Shown: one piece after another, positions 14,995-20,345 of the stretch
How the letters are laid out: every line of letters starts with the position of its first letter
Numbering within the stretch: the stretch's first letter is position 1
From: a virus
Length of the DNA stretch: 23,497 nucleotides
Strand: one strand, 5' to 3'
Virus record (IMG/VR): IMGVR_UViG_3300031772_000293
Span: 1-23,497 of that record
Translations under genes and position numbers: made by a program
The notes under the pieces: model-generated
The model's database searches: none
What the model was told of the DNA's origin: nothing
The model's input: only the letters and a program-made list of their open reading frames with translations

Positions 14995-16621
14995 CCACGT
15001 TGGCAGCCGCGGCAACGTCGGCTTCGGTCAGTTTGTTTTTCTTGTCGGCACGATACTTGAAGCGATTGAACCTGCCGTGAAAGTCGGTCCACCAGAACCG
15101 CGGTGCCGTCGTTGATGATTTTGTGAATCCTGCAGCCACGTACGCGTTCCCTGTTCCCCCAAGACGCGTGTCGACGTAGGTCATCAATTTATTGATGCCT
15201 CTTTTCTTGGCTTTGGTCCCTGCGTGTGCCACGAGTTTCCCTACACCTCCTGTGACCGTGCAGTCGATCCTTGAACACGATCTTGCCACCTCTAGACAGT
15301 CGCGGTGTTTATTGTGAAACGGCCTCCGAAGGCTCAAGGCCGCTACCAGTTCGCCTTGCTTTGTTTTGAGGCCGAGTGCCAAAGTGGAATTCGTGTCGCC
15401 GTCTATGTGGTTTGCATTGAAGAACTCGCGGCGTTCTTTCAATGTTAGTTCAACGACATCACACTTGCGGGCGAAGAAACGTTCTCTTGTCAAGCCTAGC
15501 CTGTGAGTGATCATGCTCTTGACGATCTGTCGTTTGTCTCGCCATTCGTCTTCGAACACGTGGAGAAGGTGAACGTTGTGTTCTGAACATTGCTGTGTCT
15601 TGTTATTGTGATATGTGCTTGACTTGTGCGCTTCACAGTGCCAGTACAGTCCGTTGTATTCGATTGCCAAGTGCTTGTCAGCAATGAATATGTCGAGCTC
15701 AGCCATTCTCTTTGGACCCGAAATGACCGTACGATCATTAGTGGTCACCTTTTTCATCACGGTTCGTAGCCAACTGGCGATCTCACTCTGTGTCGCAGAC
15801 CCGGCAGGATCACACGTGAAGCAACGATTGTATTTCAACATTCGCAGTGAACCATACGTAGTCGCATTGCACGTGTTACACTTGACTTGAATGTTTGGTT
15901 CCTTGTCGCTGATATATGTGGAGAGGTCACTGATCACCGTGAAACAACCATTGGCCTCTACCCGCGATCTGACGTCGTTCTCTGTGAGACGTTTTGTTGC
16001 ATCGAGTTTTTGTCGCAGATTGACCATCGAGTGGGTGATAGAGTTACGTGCAGCCATTTTTGTGATGCGATCGTCAGTCTCCTTTGTGAGACCCTTGGCC
16101 CAAGGTACGTATTTTCCTGTTTCAAACCCTTCCTTGAGGACAGTGGCCAACGCTGCGATCCTGGCATCATCTTTCTTCGTTTTTCCTTTTGACCATGCTG
16201 TGATCTTGCCTTCAGCAAAGGCTTTCGTTCTACCGATCGCTGTTGCCTTTGCGCGATCACGAATTCGGGCGTCGTTTTCTTTTGTTTTGCCTTTTGCCCA
16301 TCCGACCTTGCCTCGGAGCTTGTCAGCTCTCGTGTCCTTGATCTGACGTGCTTTTTCGGGCCCGTAGGCTGCGTCCAGGTTGGCATTGTGTCCGATTATG
16401 AAAGTGCTGTACCCTGTCTTCCACCCGTTCCATCCCGTAGTAGCACCACATCCACACTTACACTTCACAGGTCCTGAGTTCAGAACGTCCCATGCGCCTT
16501 GACACGTGGTGCCATGAACCTCTTGGAGGTGGCGTTCAAAACTCGTCAACCTTTTTGTTGAAAATGATTGACACAGGTGGCAAGTGACAGCGTCCAACTT
16601 TTTACCAGAAATTGCGCTCAT
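14888..16621 (-). CDS. EDxHD/Vsr-like homing endonuclease with NUMOD-type repeats
   Basis: This encodes 577 residues. Domains in order: a C2H2-like zinc finger (C14, C17, H31, H36); a small CKCGCG cluster at 54-59; three NUMOD-like repeats with the pattern W[AS]KG[KL]TK-x2-D-[AD]-RI at ~108-120, 143-155 and 174-186, typical DNA-binding modules of homing enzymes; a CxxC pair at 248/251 and 267/270; then a PD-(D/E)xK-type catalytic core with SEI (279-281), ELDIFI (308-313), IEYNGLYWH (320-328) and LLHVFEDEW (352-360). This core matches the EDxHD family, exemplified by I-Bth0305I. Residues ~400-520 resemble the acetyltransferase-like (Mom/GNAT-type) tail found in such phage nucleases. The last ~20 residues are encoded antisense to the neighbouring tag gene. 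It runs against all nearby genes and has its own sigma70-like promoter. Confidence 0.85.
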   Translation of the reverse strand: MSAISGKKLDAVTCHLCQSFSTKRLTSFERHLQEVHGTTCQGAWDVLNSGPVKCKCGCGATTGWNGWKTGYSTFIIGHNANLDAAYGPEKARQIKDTRADKLRGKVGWAKGKTKENDARIRDRAKATAIGRTKAFAEGKITAWSKGKTKKDDARIAALATVLKEGFETGKYVPWAKGLTKETDDRITKMAARNSITHSMVNLRQKLDATKRLTENDVRSRVEANGCFTVISDLSTYISDKEPNIQVKCNTCNATTYGSLRMLKYNRCFTCDPAGSATQSEIASWLRTVMKKVTTNDRTVISGPKRMAELDIFIADKHLAIEYNGLYWHCEAHKSSTYHNNKTQQCSEHNVHLLHVFEDEWRDKRQIVKSMITHRLGLTRERFFARKCDVVELTLKERREFFNANHIDGDTNSTLALGLKTKQGELVAALSLRRPFHNKHRDCLEVARSCSRIDCTVTGGVGKLVAHAGTKAKKRGINKLMTYVDTRLGGTGNAYVAAGFTKSSTTAPRFWWTDFHGRFNRFKYRADKKNKLTEADVAAAANVVRIWGCANDVYELSLSTEHGTQSLAPCLRPSASIA

Positions 16622-16638
16622 GATGATGACCTACCGAT

Positions 16639-16644
16639 ATTATA
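16639..16644 (-). promoter_or_regulatory. Sigma70-like -10 box of the homing endonuclease gene
   Basis: The minus strand reads TATAAT here, a perfect bacterial -10 hexamer, 17 bases before the nuclease start codon. A transcript would begin near 16632 and carry a short leader with taggt. The -35 region is weak (about 3 of 6 matches). This suggests expression by unmodified host polymerase, unlike the late genes around it. Confidence 0.5.
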
Positions 16645-16670
16645 ACTTAGGCGGGGTGATGCGTTTAATG

Positions 16671-16678
16671 CATAAATA
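16671..16678 (+). promoter_or_regulatory. Putative late promoter, CATAAATA
   Basis: This matches the T4 late consensus TATAAATA at 7 of 8 positions. It lies 75 bases before the tail tube ATG, in the gap between the divergent nuclease and tube genes. It is the only copy in the window closer to T4 than to ATACTTA. The tube gene would need its own promoter because the inserted nuclease separates it from the sheath operon. Confidence 0.45.
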
Positions 16679-16752
16679 GTTTATAAACGTTTGTGATTCA
16701 GTTATATCTATGTGTTGAAGGCCCGCCATGGGTCAGGAGTGGAGAAAATAAC

Positions 16753-17244
16753 ATGCCGGCAGAGACACTAGACGTAACATCGATGCTCCCCAACAAATTC
16801 GAGCCAAAACGAAAAAATAGATGGGTCCTCATGATCGAAGGCATCGACGCCTACATCATCAAGACAGCGGCCCGACCGACTGTGGCGACCGAAGAAGTCG
16901 TCATCCCGTTCATCAATGCCACCAGGTACCTGGCCGGCAAGACAACGTTCAACACCATCGCGGTCACGCTGCACGATCCGATTGCACCCTCCGGTGCCCA
17001 GCAGGTGATGGAGTGGGTCCGCACGTGTTACGAGAGCGTCTCAGGACGTTCAGGCTACGCTGACTTCTACAAGCGTGACATTCAGCTGAAGATGTTGGAC
17101 CCAGTCGGTACCGTGGTCGAATTGTGGGACATCAAGGGAGCGTTTGCCACCGAAGTCAACTTCGGTGAGCTAACGTATGAAGGTGGAGAACTCGCGGAAA
17201 TTTCTCTCACACTCCGCTTCGACAATGCGGTTTTGCAGTTTTAA
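16753..17244 (+). CDS. Tail tube protein (T4 gp19-like)
   Basis: This encodes 163 residues, the same length as T4 gp19. It polymerises into the inner tube through which DNA leaves the virion. The start is ATG with ggag at 16741-16744; in-frame codons upstream to 16693 lack protein-like sequence. Recognisable features are KNRWVLMIEGIDAYIIKTAA (N-terminal strand pair), EEVVIPFINATRYLAGKTTF (the hairpin that packs between tube subunits), TLHDPIAPSGAQQVMEWVRT with its helix, and the closing strands INFG-type VNFGELTYEGGE. Sheath, tube and tape measure genes in this order are typical, though here a nuclease and tag genes separate sheath from tube. A terminator follows 30 bases later. Confidence 0.92.
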   Translation: MPAETLDVTSMLPNKFEPKRKNRWVLMIEGIDAYIIKTAARPTVATEEVVIPFINATRYLAGKTTFNTIAVTLHDPIAPSGAQQVMEWVRTCYESVSGRSGYADFYKRDIQLKMLDPVGTVVELWDIKGAFATEVNFGELTYEGGELAEISLTLRFDNAVLQF

Positions 17245-17274
17245 GTCGTATACGATCTCTCAAGTAGTTGTTTT

Positions 17275-17304
17275 GAAAGGTCTTTTCGGAGGCCTTTCGG
17301 CTTT
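17275..17304 (+). terminator. Terminator after the tail tube gene
   Basis: GAAAGGTC (17275-17282) pairs with GGCCTTTC (17291-17298) over eight pairs, one of them G-T, with an 8-base loop. The following ggctttaat is only weakly T-rich, so termination may be partial. Confidence 0.6.
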
Positions 17305-17357
17305 AATCTGTTCGACAGTATACATCGCTTTGTCAAATGACAGCGTGACTCGTGCTT

Positions 17358-17365
17358 GATACTTA
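17358..17365 (+). promoter_or_regulatory. Putative late promoter, GATACTTA
   Basis: This is an exact copy whose last A is eight bases before the ATG of the tag gene. T4-like spacing puts the transcript start near 17371, a leader of about three bases with no room for a ribosome binding site. Confidence 0.6.
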
Positions 17366-17373
17366 CTGTTACG

Positions 17374-17655
17374 ATGAAACTGACTTCTCGTGAGCTCCGT
17401 AGGCTGATCAAGGAGACTGTGCAAACGTCACTGTCTGAAAGTCCAGCATTCAGCAACACTGTTCTGCAAGCTGCAGCAAGCGTCCGTTTCGAGTGTAAAA
17501 AATTGGCCGAACTGTGTAACAAGCTGCCTGATGAACTCGATGATCATCAGCGTGAGTCATTGCCGGTCTGGGTCAAAAAATCAATCACTAGCATGCGTGA
17601 ATCGTTGGATGACCTTGAGTCACAGCTTGGTTCTCACAGTTCAGGTCGACAATAA
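17374..17655 (+). CDS. Small helical protein with LRRLI tag (tag family 4)
   Basis: This encodes 93 residues, starting at ATG 17374. An in-frame TTG at 17356 would lie upstream of the promoter motif's predicted transcript start and is rejected. The tag MKLTSRELRRLIKETVQTSL is the clearest of the five and includes the I-K-E string. The body is two amphipathic helices: FECKKLAELCNKLPDEL, then a Trp-containing helix followed by SITSMRESLDDLESQL. Its layout is like that of the tag protein at 14133. No catalytic motif or membrane segment is visible. It is alone in its transcription unit, bounded by its own promoter and a terminator. Confidence 0.7.
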   Translation: MKLTSRELRRLIKETVQTSLSESPAFSNTVLQAAASVRFECKKLAELCNKLPDELDDHQRESLPVWVKKSITSMRESLDDLESQLGSHSSGRQ

Positions 17656-17710
17656 GACTCGGGGAGCGATCGAATTCCTGTCACCGCAGTGGCGATCGAC
17701 ACTCTGTCCG

Positions 17711-17747
17711 GCGAAGGTCCTCATGTTGGGGACCTTCGCGCTATTTA
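17711..17747 (+). terminator. Terminator hairpin after tag gene 4
   Basis: A perfect 10-bp stem (17711-17720 with 17730-17739, GCGAAGGTCC/GGACCTTCGC) has a 9-base loop. The following ctattta is only moderately T-rich and doubles as the promoter motif of the next gene, so terminator and promoter are directly fused. Confidence 0.65.
17740..17747 (+). promoter_or_regulatory. Possible late promoter, GCTATTTA
   Basis: This matches GATACTTA at 6 of 8 positions. T4-like spacing puts +1 exactly on the A of the ATG at 17753, a leaderless start. It sits immediately behind the terminator stem. Weaker than the exact copies. Confidence 0.35.
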
Positions 17748-17752
17748 AGTCT

Positions 17753-18040
17753 ATGCTGCGCATCAAGCGTTTGATCCGTGCCCTGGTCAGGGAACACATG
17801 TCGACTTTTTCGGCCCCTTTGATGAAATTGCCCTATGATGACATGTCACCGTTGCTCGATGACCTTGAGGTGAGGTTGCAAGACGGGACCATGAGCCAAT
17901 CAGACTACGACAGAGAATATGCAGAGGTCTTGCAGGCATCAGGGTGGTCGCCTCTGGAGTTTGAGCAGGAAGTCGACCGGCGTTGGGACTTCGTCGACCA
18001 GCTGCGAGCAGTGGCTCCCAAGGTTCGTTATCGAAACTGA
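17753..18040 (+). CDS. Small acidic protein with N-terminal LIRALVRE tag (tag family 5)
   Basis: This encodes 95 residues. The tag here is MLRIKRLIRALVREHM, a variant of the LR[KR][ILV]I pattern. An alternative start at ATG 17798 (residue 16) has a good aggga ribosome binding site six bases upstream and would remove the tag, so both a tagged and an untagged form could be made. The body is acidic and helical with DDMSPLLDDLEVRLQDGTMS and SDYDREYAEVLQASGWSPLE, followed by FEQEVDRRWDFVDQLRAV. No known family is recognised. The following gene starts 39 bases later (GTG) without a promoter motif and is probably cotranscribed. Confidence 0.55.
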   Translation: MLRIKRLIRALVREHMSTFSAPLMKLPYDDMSPLLDDLEVRLQDGTMSQSDYDREYAEVLQASGWSPLEFEQEVDRRWDFVDQLRAVAPKVRYRN

Positions 18041-18079
18041 CAGTTGATCAAGTCCTGTGACAGAGGTTACCATGACACT

Positions 18080-18394
18080 GTGCAGCGATCGAAAAACAGG
18101 CGACAGTTGACAGACAATTGGGTCAAGCGGACCTCTGGTTCGGCCCACCAGGCCGTGGTAGAAAAAATCGTGCATTATTGCCACAGGGTATCTCACCCTT
18201 TGTTTTTGGGAGAAATTGCCGTCGAGGTCGGGATCAGCCTCTCACGGGCGGAAGAAGTGATGGTCCTGTTGGTCGATTCAGATCAGCTACGTTTTGCCTC
18301 CGCGAGGGAGCGACTTGATCGCGATGCAGCACCTGAGGCCATCATGTTGGCGGTGGTCGGCAAGCAAGACCTGCAAAAGGCTCACAAGCCTTAA
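18080..18394 (+). CDS. Small winged-helix-like protein of unknown function
   Basis: This encodes 104 residues from a GTG start. The candidate ribosome binding site gagg at 18063-18066 is a little far (13 bases); an in-frame TTG at 18044 has none. The N-terminus is basic (QRSKNRRQLTDNWVKR). Residues ~45-80 fit a helix-turn-helix of the winged-helix kind: HPLFLGEIAVEVGISLSRAE then EVMVLLVDSDQLRFA, where GEIAVEVGIS is the turn-helix and LVDSDQLRF the start of a wing. DNA binding is plausible; a regulatory role in late expression would be inference. It is placed between tag genes and the baseplate gene. The stop overlaps the hairpin of a likely terminator. Confidence 0.5.
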   Translation: MQRSKNRRQLTDNWVKRTSGSAHQAVVEKIVHYCHRVSHPLFLGEIAVEVGISLSRAEEVMVLLVDSDQLRFASARERLDRDAAPEAIMLAVVGKQDLQKAHKP

Positions 18395-18397
18395 TTT
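18377..18397 (+). terminator. Weak terminator overlapping the stop of the winged-helix-like gene
   Basis: AAGGCT (18377-18382) pairs with AGCCTT (18387-18392) over a caca tetraloop, followed by aattt. The stem is short but well placed, ending at the stop codon. Confidence 0.4.
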
Positions 18398-18403
18398 GGG
18401 CTC

Positions 18404-18457
18404 CACGTGATGGTTACCTCTATTTACGTAGGCGGTGACAGGAAGTACCATCACGTA
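18404..18457. repeat. Inverted repeat flanking a possible promoter
   Basis: ACGTGATGGT (18405-18414) recurs inverted as ACCATCACGT (18447-18456), ten perfect pairs separated by 32 bases. The possible promoter tcTATTTA (18419-18426) lies between the arms and the aagagg ribosome binding site begins right after the right arm. It may be an operator for a dimeric protein or a long-loop RNA hairpin. Confidence 0.5.
18419..18426 (+). promoter_or_regulatory. Possible late promoter, TCTATTTA
   Basis: This keeps the TA..TTA skeleton of the window's late motif (5 of 8 to GATACTTA). It is located after a terminator and before the baseplate gene. The predicted start near 18432 gives a leader of about 42 bases containing the right arm of the inverted repeat and aagagg. 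The weakest of the set. Confidence 0.3.
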
Positions 18458-18473
18458 AGAGGAAACCCCAAAC

Positions 18474-19346
18474 ATGTCAGAAGAACGCGAGCAGCGTAAC
18501 GAAGTTTTTAAGACCCGTGAGGCCTCAGCGGCCGACCCGCGGATTCCGCAGACCACTGCGGCAGCCCAAGTCAAGTCAGACTTTGGTCTAGACGTTCCAG
18601 TCGAGACGGTGCCTCTGCCTTCTGCAGGCCGCGTCTACCCGACTAATTCGCCACTGTACGGAGCCGAGACTGTCGACATCAAGGCCATGACGGCCCGTGA
18701 GGAGGACATCCTAACGAGTAAGGCCTTTCTCAAGAAGGGAACTGTCATCACAGAGCTGATCAAGTCATGTCTCATTGACAGGAGCATGGATCCGCGCGAC
18801 ATGTTGACAGGGGATCGCAATGCTCTGATGGTCGCCATTCGCATCACTGGCTATGGAGCAGGCTACGATGCAGAAATCGAGTGTCCGGAGTGCCAAACCA
18901 AGGCGCCTCACCAGTTCGACCTGTCGGCCTTGCCCATCAAGCGCCTGGAGATCGAACCGGTGTCCGCTGGCATGAACTTGTTTGAGTTCCTGTTGCCCTA
19001 CAGCAAGAAGACGGTCAAGTTTCGCTTTCTGACCGGCCGCGACGAAGAAGAGATTATGGCCACGTCGGAAAAGCAGAAGAAGTTGGGCCTGCAAGGTGAG
19101 GCCAGCGTCACCACTAACCTGTTGTACAGCATCGTCAACATTGACGCCATCGATGACCGCGGCAAGATCGCGGCCTTCGTTCGGATGATGCCCGCTCGCG
19201 ATTCTCTAGCCTTGCGCAACTACATCCGCGATAGTGAGCCTGGAATTTCAATGAAACAGGAGACATCCTGCCCTGCCTGTGGGCACGTTGAGGAGGTCAA
19301 TATGCCACTCGGCGTGACGTTTCTTTGGCCTGCTGCCGGACGATAA
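18474..19346 (+). CDS. Baseplate hub protein (T4 gp26-like, T4_baseplate family)
   Basis: This encodes 290 residues; the start is ATG with aagagg 11 bases upstream. After a disordered N-terminus (~35 residues) comes the family pattern: VPLPSAGRVYPTNSPL, then VDIKAMTAREEDILTSKAFL, KKGTVITELIKSCLIDR and TGDRNALMVAIRITGYG. A zinc site is visible: CPEC at 137-140 and CPAC at 266-269. This order matches the T4_baseplate (gp26-like) proteins found next to tape measure genes in T4-like phages, where they take part in assembling the baseplate hub around the tape measure. The C-terminus NMPLGVTFLWPAAGR overlaps, in the +1 frame, the beginning of a conserved-looking small reading frame without a start codon; see findings. 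Confidence 0.8.
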   Translation: MSEEREQRNEVFKTREASAADPRIPQTTAAAQVKSDFGLDVPVETVPLPSAGRVYPTNSPLYGAETVDIKAMTAREEDILTSKAFLKKGTVITELIKSCLIDRSMDPRDMLTGDRNALMVAIRITGYGAGYDAEIECPECQTKAPHQFDLSALPIKRLEIEPVSAGMNLFEFLLPYSKKTVKFRFLTGRDEEEIMATSEKQKKLGLQGEASVTTNLLYSIVNIDAIDDRGKIAAFVRMMPARDSLALRNYIRDSEPGISMKQETSCPACGHVEEVNMPLGVTFLWPAAGR

Positions 19347-19608
19347 GGTCCAGCTGATCCTGGAACCCACCTTCCTGTTGATGTACTACGGTGGGTTCTT
19401 GTATGCAGAAGCGTATAATATGCCCGTGGCATACAAGCGCTGGTTCATCGAACGAATCTCAAAAGAGCTCAACAAAGACGGTGATGGCAAGGGCGGTGGC
19501 GATAATCCTCAACCGTTGACTAAGGCTTTGCACCAGAACACACCTGAAATTAGGGCTCTACAAGGCAATGCTCGGCCACAAACACCGTCACGATTGAGAC
19601 GGTTCTGA
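19318..19608 (+). CDS. Small hub/tape-measure-adjacent protein lacking a normal start codon
   Basis: The open frame from 19318 to the TGA at 19606 encodes FFGLLPDDKVQLILEP and on into LMYYGGFLYAEAYNMPVAYK, WFIERISKELNK, a Gly/Asp linker and a basic tail QTPSRLRRF. The pattern (LILEP..LMYYGG..Y.EAY..PV..+.WF..R) is one I recognise from short proteins that follow gp26-like genes and precede tape measure genes. The protein-like part begins in the overlap with the hub gene, but no ATG, GTG or TTG exists in this frame before TTG 19378 / ATG 19381. Either translation starts there, giving about 76 residues and cutting off the first helix, or the ribosome shifts +1 (or -2) from the hub gene. The coordinates cover the full open frame; the true start is undecided. 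Confidence 0.6.
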   Translation, partial: RFFGLLPDDKVQLILEPTFLLMYYGGFLYAEAYNMPVAYKRWFIERISKELNKDGDGKGGGDNPQPLTKALHQNTPEIRALQGNARPQTPSRLRRF

Positions 19609-19611
19609 TTA

Positions 19612-19619
19612 GATACTTA
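19612..19619 (+). promoter_or_regulatory. Putative late promoter, GATACTTA
   Basis: This is an exact copy four bases after the previous stop. Only five bases separate it from the ATG of the Nudix gene; T4-like spacing places +1 on the A of the ATG itself. Confidence 0.6.
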
Positions 19620-19624
19620 GTGTC

Positions 19625-20335
19625 ATGCCCAAGGACAAGTGGACGTCAGCCGGCGGCGTAGTTCTCGATAGCATGGACCCTCCTCACAGGGTCTTTGTCT
19701 GTAAACCTTCCAATAATTTTGGCCCGTGGTGTTTTCCAAAAGGCCGCGTCGACACAGGAGAAGGAATCGAGGCCACTGCCCTCCGTGAGGTCCAAGAAGA
19801 AGCCGGCGTTCCAGCTGAAATTTTGCCTCACGGAGGGCTGGGAACGGGTGTCGGAACCATGAGCATCACACATTATTTTATGATGGTCAGGACCGGTCCT
19901 GTGGGCGGCCACGATGACGAGATGGAAAAAGTTCGCTGTGTCACTCTCGAGGAAGCCGAGCAATTGTTCGCCTCCGCGGGCAATTCGCGCGATATTGGGA
20001 TCCTGAATCGAGCTCGCGCCTATCTAGAAAAGCAACATGAGGTCACCAACATGAGCGACAAGCAACAGCTCAACGAGCTAGGAGTCAATCTTCTCGGTAA
20101 GATTTTCTTTGCCACAGTGGGCGCCTGGCTTGTCGGCAAAGCGGTCAACACTAAGATCAGGGGATCGGAGGACCAAGTTCGCGCAGTTTCCAATGCCATG
20201 TTGGCCTCACGGAGGTTTCAAGAAGAGCTTCGCAGGCCGGGTGCCTCTGTCGACAGCGTGGTTCAGAAGCTCGGCGTCAAGCACATGTCGGCCCAAGAGT
20301 TCGAACGTGCCCTCGGCGTACCCTGGCCCCTGTGA
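19625..20335 (+). CDS. Nudix hydrolase fused to a membrane-type C-terminal domain
   Basis: This encodes 236 residues. The Nudix domain (1-140) hydrolyses nucleoside diphosphates linked to another moiety; the specific substrate cannot be read here. The Nudix box is perfect at 40-62: G40, E46, R54, E55, E58, E59, G61. SAGGVVLD and WCFPKGR flank it as usual. From residue 143 a second part begins: NELGVNLLGKIFFATVGAWL, with a hydrophobic stretch at ~156-174, then a charged helix and the ending FERALGVPWPL. Met143 (base 20051) has its own gagg at 20039-20042, so the 94-residue C-terminal part may also be made separately; I recall similar domains as stand-alone phage proteins. A promoter motif abuts the start codon. 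The tape measure gene follows after ten bases. The C-terminal part's function is unknown. Confidence 0.85.
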   Translation: MPKDKWTSAGGVVLDSMDPPHRVFVCKPSNNFGPWCFPKGRVDTGEGIEATALREVQEEAGVPAEILPHGGLGTGVGTMSITHYFMMVRTGPVGGHDDEMEKVRCVTLEEAEQLFASAGNSRDIGILNRARAYLEKQHEVTNMSDKQQLNELGVNLLGKIFFATVGAWLVGKAVNTKIRGSEDQVRAVSNAMLASRRFQEELRRPGASVDSVVQKLGVKHMSAQEFERALGVPWPL

Positions 20336-20345
20336 AAGGTGAGCC

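Noticed and set aside
15048-15060. gatacttga in the nuclease gene, similar to the late motif
   Set aside because: It lacks the final TA of the motif, lies inside a coding region and precedes no gene.
15615-16346. Plus-strand frames opposite the homing endonuclease
   Set aside because: They are antisense of the clear nuclease sequence with its NUMOD and catalytic motifs.
17666-17699. Direct repeat of GCGATCGA
   Set aside because: Only two 8-base copies, each containing a common CGATCG palindrome; no further support for a binding site.
17531-17752. Upstream extension of tag gene 5 in frame
   Set aside because: It crosses the terminator hairpin and overlaps tag gene 4 in another frame, and the sequence is not protein-like; the start at 17753 is preferred.
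19584-19603. Hairpin ACCGTC/GACGGT near the end of the hub-adjacent frame
   Set aside because: Only six pairs, inside coding sequence and without a T-run; too weak to call a terminator.
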